Below, one piece after another: positions 35,528 through 48,129 of a stretch of DNA of 64,000 nt. The position numbers and the translations under genes are program-made. Under the pieces are notes generated by a model. That model was not told the DNA's origin and searched no databases. It worked only from the letters and a program-made list of their open reading frames with translations. The stretch comes from Guadua angustifolia (taxonomy: Eukaryota > Streptophyta > Magnoliopsida > Poales > Poaceae), in the NCBI GenBank assembly GCA_036346375.1, contig JAYEVE010001202.1, positions 62,001-126,000 on the forward strand, in the 5' to 3' direction. The stretch's first letter is position 1. Each line of letters starts with the position of its first letter.

Positions 35528-38147
35528 TGTATTCTCCCCCGCAGCCCGAGTTATGAAGTGATGCTTGATTAATCAACCACCCTCAACAAAATATAACTTT
35601 GGCTCCCGGCAAACCCGATAGTATTCTAAGCTCAGCATTGTATATGTCTTGGTTGTTCTATTTCCAACAACAAAATCGATAAGCACCGTATATGGATCGA
35701 GTGAATATGTTTATGTACTTTGTTCGGTCGAACGATTTGAAAAGGAATACCAACAATTTTGCTAGGCTACAAAAGCTATACAGCCATGTGAATTGTTTTA
35801 TTGCAGTCACACAGCCAGCAACGGAGCTGCGCCTTTTTTCCGCTTTAAAGCTTTTAAGGTCTATTTGGTTTATATACTAAGGTTGCTATGTTTAATTATA
35901 GTTTTTTTTTGTTAAACTTGTCTAAAGTTAGGTTATCAAAATTGAAACCACACTTTAGCTAAAAAAATGAATTTTGTTATACTTTTTTGAGTTAATTACG
36001 TGTGAGATTTGGATAACAAGAAGGAATCTTGTCACAGGTATGGCTATGAACTAAATAGAGATCTAACTCACTTAAATTTGCCTAACTTGAAATGTAACAA
36101 AATGTAGCAAAATTTAGCTATGAACTGCCACGAATTAGAGCTCCAGTTTTTGTTTTAGACTGGACCTGGACCGCGTCCACCCACATAACAAGCAGGGTAG
36201 GAGAGACACAGGGACGGACCGGTCACCCCGGCTCTATAGAGGGAATAGACCGGCGGGCCCCGCTCCGGGCGAATCTTCCAGATGGGCCCCGCAAAAGACT
36301 GTTCAGGCCATGCGAATATGTCTATGACCGGGGGGGCCCGCTACGGCCGCTGCGGATGGGGCCACCTACGTGCTGCAGCGGCAGGACGGGAGTGGTAGCA
36401 CGCTGTACGCGCGGGATTCTTTTCTAGGTTTATTTTCCGCTGGCTACCGATTGATCAGATCCTGCTCCTGCGGATCCGGGGCCGCGCTAGGTCAGGATGA
36501 CGTGTAGGCCAGCCTGCCTTCTAGACGTATACGGTGCGTCACGGGGAACAGGAGACGTGCTTGGACTTGGACCAGGGACCGATGCGACACCGGGTGGGCC
36601 CGGGAGTCTGTACGTCGGGCCGGGCCCACAGCTCGCTCGTCTCGAGACTTGCGGGCTCTTTTGGTAACTTGGGCCGACTTATGGTCTGCGTCAAAACGCT
36701 AGGTGTTTCGTTTTGTGGGCCATGTAGGATACTCAGGTGAAATCAATGGACGCCAGTGCATAGCACAAGAAGACGCATCCCTAAGACTGAGAGAGGTCAC
36801 GCGATCGAGTCCTATGATACCGCGAATAAACCACACAAAATATGTATAGTATGTGGTTGGTTGGACTCGAGGCCTCAGACCATAAGCATCTGCATTAGCT
36901 TCAGCCTTCAGGACACCAATGCGATACCGGTTGGACTAACCACTGTTTGGCTACACAGACTCTTTTTTTTAGAGATAATGTGGATACACAATTTCTGGAC
37001 ACGGATTCGGAACTAATGGCAGCGCTCATCGCCAACTAGTCAATTGCCATGAAAACCCCACTTTATGCGTCTTAATTACTACCAGTCATTGTCACCACAA
37101 CTAACCACATTACTGGTTAACAAACCAAATCACCCTAAAGGGGATATTTTGTCCATCAAAATGAAAAAAAAAGGAGCTGTTTCTTGAACTGTCAAATACT
37201 TGGGGCTCCTACCTCGCACCTAATAAAATTGACTCGAGTGAAAGCTAACCTCAAGTGCTGAACAGCAGTAGCAGATGATCGTGTGGTTAAAATGAAGGAC
37301 GCCTTGTTGATTACCAGTAATAAGTAGTTTGATCACAAAGCAGAAGTCTTTCTCACGAAAAGTCAGCTAGGTAATTTCCTTTCATGCCAAAGCAGAAATC
37401 AGAAATACGTTTTCTTTCTTTCAAACGTCTGTAGATCAACCACATCGATAACATATGTTGGCGGTGTGAACTGGCTATTTAACAGCTAAATTCAGAATCT
37501 TCGTGTTCAATGATTTGGAAAGTTTTGCAAGTTTGGTAGGTGGCAACTACTAGCAGCAGCAGCAGCAGCATTGTAATACACAGGTTGATTCCAGACGTGG
37601 TCCTAGTTCACACACCGCAACATGTTCCAGCTCCAAATTTCGGTCTTGGCAACACTTGGTATTGGACAGTAGCAACAAACTTAAAGCTCGGCTTGGAAAG
37701 GAATAAAACAAAGTAAACATATAATGATGCTAATTTGTTTGACCTGGTTATCACAAAAGCTAGCACACTGATCTTCCCTGACAGAGATTAATTAAGCAGA
37801 CGCACAACGAACAAAACCTGACAAAAATCAAACTCACCCGGTAAATTCAGCATCCCATGGGACTGAACCATGTGATTCGTTGGCACATGCAGCTAGCTAC
37901 TCCACATTGCAGGATTGATTTCTCTGCATCATACATATGGTTCCTGAAGGGCCAAGAAGATCAATCAGCAGTTGAAAACAGGCTCGATATTTTGCCAACA
38001 ATAACATAACTTCCCCTCTCATTTTTCCATCAGCTAGCTATAGGCTATAGCTAGCTCAACCTACAGACAGCTGATGAGTTCCATCCAATTAATTAATGTG
38101 GGTGCCTTTCGCTTTGCAGTTAGTTCACTACTTAAGCACTCAACAAT

Positions 38148-38290
38148 CTTCCAATTACTGATCAGTTGATGCAGGACCATTTTTCAGGACCAGAAATGAT
38201 CTTCCAAGTACTGACCAGTTGATGCATGAACATTTTTCAGGACCGGACCAGAGACGAACTTCCAATTAGTACTGATCTCAGTTGGTGGCT
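38148..38290. repeat. Imperfect tandem repeat, period about 53-58 bp
   Basis: Two copies and a partial third start at 38148, 38201 and 38259, each opening 'cttccaa'. They share 'gatgca', 'catttttcaggacc' and 'ccagttg' blocks in order. The third copy stops after about 30 bp. Confidence 0.7.
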
Positions 38291-41200
38291 TGGTGCAAGA
38301 AAATTAAGTTTCAAGAACGGAAAGTGGATAAGGACCTAGCTAGCTAAGCTAGCTTAGCTTATTTTCTAACATGGACCAAGAAGTCCGCAAGTACTACTAA
38401 TCAACCACGAATAGGCTCGCAAAATCTATAGCTTCAGAGAGTGTTTTCTGAGGCTTACGATACTTCAGGAGACTAACGATCGATACAGAAGCAAACGGAT
38501 AGGTGGATCTAGGTATCAGTAACTATCTTGCAGGCAGGACTGTAGGTCGTACATACACACATGCATAGTTTCAGTCGATCAGATCAGGCTGGAAGAGTAC
38601 AGACGACATCGGTAGAGCAGGATTGATACTGGCTGGATTAAGACATGCATGTTCAGTACTACTAAAGATAATGAAAAGGAATCTGGGGTGTAATCGTTTG
38701 CCCTATACATGCATGTGATCCTGATCGGTCTTGTGGCAATTGTCAGCAAGAACGGCAGTGTATGATTATAAGGTGGATGTATGGATTTTGCGTGTGCGTT
38801 AAGCAATGATGGTACGATTGTGTGTGCGCGCGCGCGCGTTGAAGGTCAACGCACAGAAGTGAATGCTCATTTCCTTGAAACTATAAAGTGCTCTTCTGCG
38901 TTAATCAATTTGGTGACCTGTTTCTGTAGAATTAACCCGGCTAGCTCATCGAGCATGGCTAGAGGTAGAAAGGATCAGCAGTATTTTGATTTTTTTTAGA
39001 ACTTTGGAGCATTTGATCAACACAAGCATGCATTGAAGTCCAACACGTACGTACGTACGACCGGAAGGTCATTAAATTCTGAAGCATTAGTCAGTGTTTT
39101 TAGGACCCAAAATTTCGTCCGTGTACAAGCATGCCCGGAGAGAATATATATTTACACGACACTTTCTATAGAATTTTGTATGATCACATATTTATTCTTA
39201 GTTTTGGTCTTTCTCTATGTGTGCTAAGAGCTACATGTACACATGAATGTGCATCTTACTTATAATCCGGAAAAGAAAAATCAACCACGTACTAATATGC
39301 ACAGACGTGTACCAACTAATTGCGGCACCGTGCAATACTACTGAATTACGTACTGATGTACAACTCGACTTAATTGAAAGATCTGAGGTGGCATGCTTAC
39401 GTGCGTACGTACGTACACTTTTATAATATACTGCTACACTAGTAGTGTGCCTCCTGGCTGGCTTAGCGCAAAAAATATCTCCTGCTTCCTGCGTCGATCG
39501 ATTGACTAATGACCAGTGCCACTTTTTCCTTTTAATTTGTTTGCTATATATTAATCGATGGTCATCATCGATCACTTTGCTGCTGCCATCCCACAAGAAG
39601 GCAAATCTTTTGTCCAGGTATTTTCAATCGTACCTACTTGATTAGTCTACCTCTTTCGATCGATCGTACACTAGCCAAATGACACGAATTGTATGCGAAC
39701 ATTAACAAATTACTTGAGGAGGATCATGTAAGTCAAAGCAAAGATTTGGCACGACGTACGTCGACATATATAATTAGTTGTTAATAATGGCCAGCTTGCT
39801 AGCTAGCTGCTGCTTACGTATCACATCGATCGCCATGTTTGTTCCTGTCTCCCCGTAATTAACACCAATCCACATTGCAGGTAGCTAGGGATCAGCTCCT
39901 AATCAACTAGAATTGTGTACACGTCGCGTGATCTATCCTTAATTAGCAGCTGGCATCGAAAGATCCTTTCATCGGTCATACTATCGATCTATCTATGTGT
40001 ATATCGTACGATCGATTTTAATACTGTATCATCACTGTGTGCCTAGACTACAGGAGACACAAGCTAGACCTCTAGCCAGCCAGCTAATTAATTAACTACT
40101 ACCTCTGGGCTAGTCTATGATCCAGTGAAGTTGGAGATCGAATGTTTAGATGGATCATCTGTTTATATGCCAAAATTAAGATCTCGGATGATCGTCGTGA
40201 TCGATTTTGCCTGCCCTTTACACCAACCTCGGCTGCCTGCCAGCCAAGTCATGCGTCACTTCTCTTGCTTTTCTTACCAGGCCTCATGGGGTATGACATC
40301 GGATTAGATTGGACGGGCCATCAGAGTCAATGCTCATATGGATGCAGTGTATGTGTGCATCCATCACAATTACTACGCACTTCACAAGAGTTCGCAGTTT
40401 TGTCTCAAGCAGGCTCGTGAAACCGATCGATCAATCGACGCATGCATGCTCTCTACGCATCGATCGATCTTGAATCCATGCCATGAACTGCACAGTGGTG
40501 CATGCACAGAGCCACCGGGCGAACATATTTAATTTTCCCCTGCCCTTCGCATGCATAACGAATGAAGCTCATGTCGATGACGATCGATCCCCACCGTCGC
40601 TTCCCATCTCGAGATTGATGCGTGCATGGGCATGCTTGGTGCTGGTGGGAGTCAAACGTAATCAGCTGCTAGCTGCTCGTATGTGCGGCATGTGTAGCGT
40701 TGGCGACGTGGCAATCAAAGACCGAACGGCCAGCTAAAGATGCCTTTCGCCCAGTCACCAGCTAACGGCGACGTATCCGGGGGCGTGGGCCCAGGTGTCT
40801 CTCCCGGGGCGTTAGCCAGCCAAAAACCGGGACAGCGACGGCAAGCCGCAGATCGAACGGGAGAAGAAATCATACGTGTCGATAAATCAAATGTACGCTT
40901 AACTCGGCAGAAAGGACATACTCGATCGTCACGTGATTGAGGAACGTACAACAATCTTTGGACATATCTTTTTTTTCACCCTGTATGATTTCATCCGTGA
41001 ATTAAACCAAAACAGTCGAGCGAGATATATCTGCAGGTTGCCGTAGAAATCAATCCATCCAGTAAATCCTACCGAACGGGCGGCCAGCATTCACCGCCGC
41101 CGCCGCCATATACGGATGAATGGGTGGGTGTGTGCTGATCCAAACCGCCCCAATTTATGACCTTTTGGCGGCCTCTCGCTCTTCTACGCTCGACTGCTCG

Positions 41201-42085
41201 GTTACTACTCGTCAGAGACTTGCCAATCAACAGCCGTGCAAATCCAGATAAAATTTTTGACAGGACGGACAAACATGGATATATATTTTGTACCACTCAA
41301 AACCTGCGATCTGAGCAAATGACCTCGAGGAAAGGTAACCCTGGGTAGTACTAATAGCCATACGTTATGTTCTATCTCCGCAATTCGACCAATCAGCTCA
41401 CCCTGCATGCTCGATCAGAACGTCGTTTCTGATTATCTTTCGTGAACATACTGCGTGCCACCCAAAAGACGTGCATTTTTCCCTTTGGCTGTTGGCTGAT
41501 CAGTTAGGAAAGCATGGACGACGAAATATACGGGGCCACGCAGGTTCGCGCGTCGGTTGGTTTGGAAGGCATGCGGCGAGCGGCGGAAGAGGCAACACGG
41601 ACCCCATCTTGCGCAGCGCAGGTGAGATTGCCCGAGACTTGCGTGACTCGTCGCGGCCGTTAATTTGACCGCAGCCGCCCGCCCCCGCGCGCGCGCTGAA
41701 GACCTCTGGAGCCTGGAAACGCCGGCTTTTCACGGCGCTCCGCCCCGCGCGCACGGTCGTTTGCACGTCCGTCCGTCCGTCACGTCACGCGTGGCGGGGC
41801 CCGCCTTCGCGCCCCGCGACGTGTCGCGCCTCGGAGCGTGGCAAAAGATCGCTGCCGTCTCGTCTCGTCGCTGGTTGGTTGGTGTGGTGGCCCACCCATC
41901 CTTCGTCGTTTCCAATTGGGGGATCGCTCGCGTGGGCGCAGCAGCAACAGCATGTGCACGCCACTATCGTCGTCGTTGGGCGCGTGGGGCGCTGGGACAG
42001 GTGGCGCCGATCTGCCGGTCTCTTCTGCTCCTCCCAGGTACAGGCTACCAACACCCCGTGCCCTGCCCAAAAGGAGAACCTAATG

Positions 42086-42376
42086 ACCTGTGATGGACGG
42101 TCGATTTTTTCATATATTGTAATATTTTTTTATACGTGCAATTTTTTTTATACGTGTATCATTTTTCTTCGATAACAATAGAAATATTGACTCGGATTGC
42201 TGTAACATTTTCTTCTCATGTATACAACATTTGTAATTATTGTGTACAACAAAAACGCTTGATAACAGTAGAATTGTGCACGCAAAAAAAATGTTGCACA
42301 CATGAAAAAAATGTTGCACCGACACGTCCGAGAAAAACGGCTAGGATCGGACATCCAATTGCTAGTAACACCCAAG
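42086..42376 (-). mobile_element. Dispersed repeat, copy B, with 9-bp direct repeats
   Basis: A 291-bp non-coding element is flanked by AACCTAATG on both sides (42077-42085 and 42377-42385). The flanks extend further with one mismatch. The reverse complement aligns with 1588-1808. The interior is rich in 'tgcaacattttttt' and 'tactgttatc' motifs in both orientations. A 9-bp duplication suits a Mutator-derived MITE, although the terminal inverted repeats (TGGACGGTCGAT against TGGATGTCCGAT) are weak. Confidence 0.6.
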
Positions 42377-42814
42377 AACCTAATGGCCTTTGTTACTTTG
42401 TCGATTTCAGCAGTAATAAACCGTATATAGCACTGATTGATCGTTGTTGGTTAGATCTGACAAATCACTTTAAGGGCTACAATAGTATACCTCGTCCCTA
42501 TTTATAGGACACATTTAATTTTTAATAATCTTATTCATAAATATAAGACAAATTTCATATTCTAATGTAAAATTAGTGTGATATCAATTTTTCCTTTATA
42601 TTTTCTGCATGCACCGAATATAGTATTTAGTAATAATAATTGGGGATAATCTAGTCATTTTCAATATCTTTTTGCCTATGTGTCAAAAAAGAAATACATC
42701 TTATAAACTTAGGCGGAGAAAGTACATATTTTTATTTTTAAAATGTAATACATTCTTTAAATAATTTTACAAAATAATAAGCTAAAAATAATTACAAAAA
42801 TATATATATATCGT

Positions 42815-43195
42815 CATTTCAATTGGTAACATAAGCTTTGTCTCTAAACGAAATCATGAAAAAACGCTACTATTCATCTATCGCCGTTTGAAATGGTGAC
42901 AGATGAACAATTAACGATAGAAGTTTTTGTCACTATTTCAATTGGTGACAGATGTCTATTCTGTCGCTGATTGAATTAGCCAATAGATTGTTTACTCATA
43001 GATTCATTTGGTCGACAAGACTAAGACTTATGTCACCAATTATTTGGCGACAAAACCCTATCATGAATTCATTAGTGATAGAAGGTCTGTCGCTAATTTT
43101 TTTAGCGACAGAGTTTGTATCGTCAATTAAAATGACAGCAGAGCTTCTGTCACTGATTGAAATGGCGGCAGATATATATTTCTGTAATTGTTTTT
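42815..43195. repeat. Array of degenerate short inverted repeats (GTCGCTAATT type)
   Basis: About ten diverged copies of a motif like TGTCGCTGATTGAAATGGCGACAG are present, alternating in orientation so that neighbouring copies are near-palindromic (for example 'gtcgctaatttttttagcgac' at about 43091). The pattern resembles the subterminal repeat zone of a CACTA-type element, and the right side runs into 'ttttttgtggt'. No partner end or transposase was found. Confidence 0.5.
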
Positions 43196-43981
43196 TGTGG
43201 TATTATTTTTTAAATTTATTTAAACAATGTATTATTTAAAAAATTCATATATTTTGTGCATGTCATGGAGTTGAGTTGAAGTAGAGAATGTAAGGACACC
43301 TGTAATGCCTGTGCGACCTAAGTGGTAGGTAGAGGAATAGAAAATAACATCAAAAGCTTCCACCAGGCAACACATGGTGACTTCACTGGACCCACAATGA
43401 TTTTTGAAGAAAAAGATATATTACAAAGATCACCCTGGGCTTGGCCACCCATCATCTTTGACTTTTCCACACCCTCCTCCCTCTTTCCCTATCCTCCTCG
43501 GATCCTCTCCCTCCCTGTTCCATCGCTGGCTCGCTATTGCCGTTGCCAACCGTCGCCCCTATCACAACTCTTCACCAATACCAACGTCCAACGCCACGAG
43601 CTAGATCATGGTACCACCGTCGACATTGCGACTTCGCCCTCAACGACTTGAACCGGTCTCTAGCTTTAGATTCGGTCACCATGGAGCTTTCCTCACTGGA
43701 TGCAATGTCCACAAACCTCGCCATCCTTGGATCCGGCCACCGCTCGAGCTCACGTTGCCGCCTTAGGTCACTGCTGAGCTGTCTCGCCACATCCATCTGG
43801 TGTTGAGCTCGCCTCGCCGGTTTTAGCCGTCGCCGATCTTCGAAGCGGTGGAATGAGGTGCCCTACTCTCTCTTTCTCTCCTTTCCTTTTTCAATCAGGA
43901 CCGCGTGCTATCTCCTCCAACTCCAAGCACCCATAACCTCTGCAAGCTACGCTGACACCTACGAGACACCGTCTCGCATCC

Positions 43982-44079
43982 ACGGTGCCATTCGAGCCTC
44001 GGTGACCCTTTGGGGTACCTGGCCAAAGTGACGGTGCCATTCGAGCCTCGGTGACCCTTTGGGGTACCTGGCCAAAGTG
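43982..44079. repeat. Perfect 49-bp tandem duplication
   Basis: The unit 43982-44030, beginning 'acggtgccattcgagcctc' and ending 'ctggccaaagtg', is repeated exactly at 44031-44079. It is non-coding. Lack of divergence implies a recent event. Confidence 0.92.
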
Positions 44080-45561
44080 CCTTGTTGTAAATGATCTAAA
44101 AAAATGACCATAATACGTATAGCGAATGTGCCTAGCTACGCTCGAAAATTCTTCCATGAGCATATGCGCCATTCATTCTTAACTGCTTCTAGAAGTTGCC
44201 AAAGTTGGCAGCTTCTTATGGAGTAACAAGCTGGCTAGCTTTATATAAATGATCGCTACCAGCTTGTTGTAATTACTGCACTTTGTAAATATCTAACTAG
44301 CGCAATACACTCATATTGCTGATTAATTAATCTAGCTTGTTGGGATCATGTTTTGAAGCCGCTGTCGTTGCATCACCATCCAATTCCAACCAATCATGCG
44401 TGACATATGTATACGTCATAAAATTGTCGCCATCCCCGGCCCTTCACAGTTTTCTCGCATGCTGCCAAAACACGATGGACACACACATATAAAATAAACG
44501 TCACACGTTTTTTTGCGTTTTTCGTTTTCCAGCACAGTCAAATGTCTCTCCCCTCGATCTGCGTACGAACCTCGCGTCTCTCTCTAGCTTATTCCTGGTT
44601 GGCATACCACATCCACACATTAACATGCATGTAACTACGCACTTACACAGTTACACGCACGCATAGCCGTACTATTGCATCAAATTAGTAAAAAGTTAAC
44701 ACGTCCGAGTTGCATCAACAGTATGTAACCGTGTCTCTCCTTCAACTGATATAACGGCGCGAGCTAACTTAATCTGCACATAATCCAAATTGGTCAAAGG
44801 CGAGTGCGTGTTTAAATTAGAGCAAAGTGTTAGACCCGGCCCCGGCCGGCTGTGCCCTGTGCGTGTGCTGGTCAAACCAGCCAGGTGTACGTGTACGTTT
44901 CAGTTGCCTGCCAGGCAGGCAGCTCCGTCGCGCTACGTACTCTTGAGATTTTCTAGGTGTCCAATTACGTGCGTGCGCAGCGTAGCTGGAGGCGGCGGCT
45001 GTTTCATCTTCCGGCCGGCCAGCGATTGGGGCGAGTTCATTTCCATTTCATTTTCTGGCACGTGGTTTTCTTCCTTCCCGTGACACACTTACGCACGCCT
45101 CGATGCTAGCTAGCTAATTCGTCTCGTCAAAACAACGGTGCTGCTAGCTCCTCTCGGTTGCGTTGCTTGGTGTAATTTTTATCGTAATAAGTTTGTGTTG
45201 CCAGCACAAGAAAAATGTGCATTCCAAAGCTTCTTTTTGGAAAGGAAATCATCAAAATTGTATCCTTTCACATCGGTTGTGTGGTATATAATCTGATTTG
45301 ATTGAACTGAACCAACAAACAATTAATCCTGACTTTACTTTGAGGGGAAACCGCATGGTAAACCTTTCAGGGGATCGGATATATACATTACGATACTGGC
45401 CTATTACTAATAAACATAGAGGTACCCCGCAGAAAAAAAGTGATAAAACCTAATAGTTGGTTCCGAACCTTATGTGTAAATCTTATCACATAGCACAAAG
45501 AAGAGAAATCAAACCGCAAATAAAGTGCCTAGATTTGTTGCACAATCTCTGAATTTCAAAT

Positions 45562-45798
45562 GAGTCCATAGCGGAGCTCAGTTGGCTAACATAACCGTTG
45601 GTTATGTGTGTTGGCATCCACGTTCAAACCTCAGATTCGGTTTGAACGAGGGTGCTCACTTGGATACATGCACGCGTGCACGTTTAACGGGAATGAGTTT
45701 TTAGCATGTGTAGAGAACGTATATATGTGTGTATGAGTTTGTTACGTGAGTAGTATAGCATGTGTGAGTTGCATGTATAGCCCTCTACCTTTCAAAAA
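45562..45798 (+). mobile_element. tRNA-derived SINE with 18-bp target duplication
   Basis: The head contains an RNA polymerase III A box (tagcGGAGCTCAGTTGG, about 45569-45585) and a B box-like sequence (cGTTCAAACCTC, about 45622-45633), spaced as in a tRNA. The body continues with TG-rich sequence and ends in 'ctctacctttcaaaaaa'. The flanks are direct repeats, AATCTCTGAATTTCAAAT, at 45544-45561 and 45799-45816. The insertion lies about 540 bp upstream of the WD40 gene's ATG. The family name within grass SINEs is not certain. Confidence 0.88.
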
Positions 45799-46112
45799 AA
45801 TCTCTGAATTTCAAATTAGCATGCATATAGAGTGGATGCATTTCTAGCGTCATTTTGACATTTTGCAGTAGTACACCACCGGTTCAGTGCGCGGCGCAGG
45901 GCACCAACACCACTTCACCACTCACTCAAATTCAATCATTGTACGGTGTTCTCTCCAAACCGCGCCATGTGTCCCGCCCCACCCATCAAGCCACTTCCTT
46001 TTCCCCGCAAAGGTGCAGAGAGAGGGGGGCCTCGTCAAATCGAACCGCGGCCGTCCACCTGTCACAACTGCCCTTCCTCAACCGTACAACAGCCGCCCGC
46101 TCGCCCGCCCCC

Positions 46113-46122
46113 CTCTATATAT
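46113..46122 (+). promoter_or_regulatory. TATA box of the WD40 gene
   Basis: The sequence 'tctatatataccg' in otherwise C-rich DNA is a good TATA box. A start site about 30 bp downstream gives a leader of about 190 nt before the ATG at 46340. Confidence 0.7.
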
Positions 46123-46339
46123 ACCGCCCGCCCCCCACTCCAGCTTCCTCTCATTTCAAACCTTCGCCGAAAGAGTCTCCTCGACCCTCGTTCCCCTCTC
46201 CGTTTCGTCTCTCTTCTCGATCCCTGGGTTCTCTCGAGGCAGCCGATTCGATCGTTCCAAAGTCGCAAAGCCAAACCTAAATTTTACTAGCGAAGATTGG
46301 TTGATTGGTAGGAGCTGGTGTGTGTCCAGTGTTTGTGCC

Positions 46340-47722
46340 ATGGGGAATCACAAGAATCTGCTGCAGTTTCTGCGGCCGGACCCTGCGGTGGCCGCGGCCA
46401 AGTCGTCGGACGACGATGAGGAGGGCGGGTCTTCGCTGCCGTCGCCGACGACTAGCTCGAGCCCGCACACGTCAGCTGCGGCGTCGCCGTCTCCGTACAT
46501 CATGTCGCCGTGGATAAACCTCCCTGGGTTCGGCGCCGATGGTGTTGGGATGGGCGGCGCGGCGGCGGAGTCGACGGGGCTCCTGGGGTCGCTCGTGAAG
46601 GAGGATGGGCACGTGTACTCGCTCGCTGCGGTTGGGGACCTGCTGTATACCGGGACGGATTCCAAGAACGTGCGGGTGTGGAGGGACCGCCGAGAGTTCG
46701 CCGGGTTCCGGTCCGGGAGCGGGCTCGTCAAGGCCATCGTCATCGCCGGAGACGGGAGGATTTACACGGGCCACCAGGACGGCAAGGTGCGCGTGTGGCG
46801 CGCGTCGGCGGACGATCCTGCTGTTCACAAGAGGGTCGGGTCGCTCCCGAGGTTCACGGACGTTTTGAGGAGCTCCATCAAGCCGTCGCACTACGTCGAG
46901 ACGCGGCGCCGGCACAGCGCCGTGTGGCTTCGGCACTTCGACGCCGTGTCGTGCCTCAGCCTGGACGCCGGCGCGGGCTTGCTCTACTCGGGCTCGTGGG
47001 ACAAGACGTTCAAGGTCTGGCGCGTGTCGGACTCGCGGTGCCTGGAGTCGGTGCGTGCCCACGACGACGCCGTGAACTCGGTGGCGGCGGCGGGGTTCGA
47101 CGCGATGGTGTTCACTGGCTCGGCGGACGGGACGGTCAAGGTGTGGCGGCGGGAGGCCGGGAAGGGCGGCGCCACGAGGCACGTCATGGAGCGCGTGCTA
47201 CGCAAGGACGACAGCGCGGTGACCGCGATTGCCGTGGCGGCGGAGGCGCGAGTGGTGTACGTCGGCTCGTCGGACGGGGCCGTGAGCCACTGGCAGTTTC
47301 GCCGCGGTGCCGGCTCCTCAAGCGCGCCGAGGAACGGCGGGTCGCTGCGGGGGCACAAGATGGCCGTGCTCTGCCTCGCCGTGGCCGGGCGCGTCGTCGT
47401 GAGCGGCTCCGCCGACCGGACGATCTCCGTGTGGCGCCGCGAGGAGGGCGCGGAGCACGCCCGCCTCGCCTTGCTCACGGGCCACACCGGGCCGATCAAG
47501 TGTGTGGCCATGGACGAGGAGGACTCCTCCGGCGCGGACCGGCACCGCCGGTGGGTCGTGTACAGCGGCAGCCTCGACGGGTCCGTCAAGGTTTGGCGCG
47601 TCTCCGACGCGCCCGACGCGATGGCGCGGACGCCACCTCACGTGTGGAATGGCACGCCGTCGCCGCTGGGGGCGTGGACGCCGTACAACGCATCGGAGCT
47701 AAAGCCGATGGCCGCGTCGTGA
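46340..47722 (+). CDS. WD40-repeat protein, JINGUBANG-like
   Basis: An intronless 460-residue protein with a seven-bladed beta-propeller. The N-terminus (1-85) is acidic then Ser/Pro-rich and includes SPYIMSPWINLPG, typical of the plant JINGUBANG group. WD repeats end near YTGTDSKNVRVWR (115), YTGHQDGKVRVWR (154), YSGSWDKTFKVWR (228), FTGSADGTVKVWR (270), VGSSDGAVSHW (318), VSGSADRTISVWR (366) and YSGSLDGSVKVWR (420). The Arabidopsis founder restrains pollen germination; other members are little studied, so the role here is open, probably a protein-interaction scaffold. The frame is open upstream to 45887. The ATG at 46340 (gccATGG context, downstream of the TATA box) was chosen because the protein's conserved part begins there. 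GC content is very high, as in many intronless grass genes. Confidence 0.93.
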   Translation: MGNHKNLLQFLRPDPAVAAAKSSDDDEEGGSSLPSPTTSSSPHTSAAASPSPYIMSPWINLPGFGADGVGMGGAAAESTGLLGSLVKEDGHVYSLAAVGDLLYTGTDSKNVRVWRDRREFAGFRSGSGLVKAIVIAGDGRIYTGHQDGKVRVWRASADDPAVHKRVGSLPRFTDVLRSSIKPSHYVETRRRHSAVWLRHFDAVSCLSLDAGAGLLYSGSWDKTFKVWRVSDSRCLESVRAHDDAVNSVAAAGFDAMVFTGSADGTVKVWRREAGKGGATRHVMERVLRKDDSAVTAIAVAAEARVVYVGSSDGAVSHWQFRRGAGSSSAPRNGGSLRGHKMAVLCLAVAGRVVVSGSADRTISVWRREEGAEHARLALLTGHTGPIKCVAMDEEDSSGADRHRRWVVYSGSLDGSVKVWRVSDAPDAMARTPPHVWNGTPSPLGAWTPYNASELKPMAAS

Positions 47723-48082
47723 CCGAGTCGGCGCCCGTGCTCGTGCAATGTAGAGCACACACGTGTGATGGTGTGAGAGAGTGGTAGCAGCCTAGCCTGT
47801 ACATATACGTACGTAGAAAGTAGATTATGCGCCGTATGGACGTACGGTGTTGCGTATTTTGATTTGTTTTATTTGAAGTCCGCTAAAATGGACGGACGGA
47901 TGGGGATGGTGGTCGGTGATCTGGGGCCGGTGGGGCCCTGGGTTGGTGATAGATTTGGACGCTTCCAACTAAGCAGGGAAAGGATTTTTAGTTCGGAGAT
48001 GTGAACGTGTGTTTGTGGTTTCGGTGTGTGCTAGCTGCTTTTATAAGAAAAGTTGTACAAAGGTTTTCGCGTGCGAGGGAAG

Positions 48083-48112
48083 GAAGAAGAAGAAGAAGAA
48101 GAAGAAAGAAGT
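48083..48112 (+). repeat. (GAA)n microsatellite
   Basis: A run of about nine AAG/GAA repeats lies roughly 360 bp past the WD40 stop codon, probably just beyond or within the 3' untranslated region. Confidence 0.8.
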
Positions 48113-48129
48113 TGGTTTGCTTTCATTTC

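Larger units (their letters stand above)
34903..45540. other. Long intergenic region without a recognisable gene
   Basis: No open frame here has family motifs or credible splice structure. It holds the small repeats listed separately, many short 'agctagct' and 'gatcgatc' palindromes, (GC)n at about 38826-38838 and 'cgtacgtacgtac' runs near 39045 and 39404. A GC-rich block lies at 41500-42070 (including a 142-residue open frame at 41665-42093 that I do not believe). A GC-rich segment is also present at 36170-36620. Confidence 0.6.

Noticed and set aside
41665..42093. 142-residue open frame in GC-rich intergenic DNA
   Set aside because: Arg/Ala/Pro-rich composition in all frames, no motif and no promoter signal that I can support.
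45887..46339. Upstream extension of the WD40 frame by 151 residues
   Set aside because: It lies upstream of and across the TATA box and leader, is unlike the family, and the conserved protein starts MGNHKNLLQFLRP.
46510..47787. 425-residue open frame overlapping the WD40 gene in another frame
   Set aside because: Arg/Gly-rich shadow caused by high GC; the WD repeats are all in the 46340 frame.
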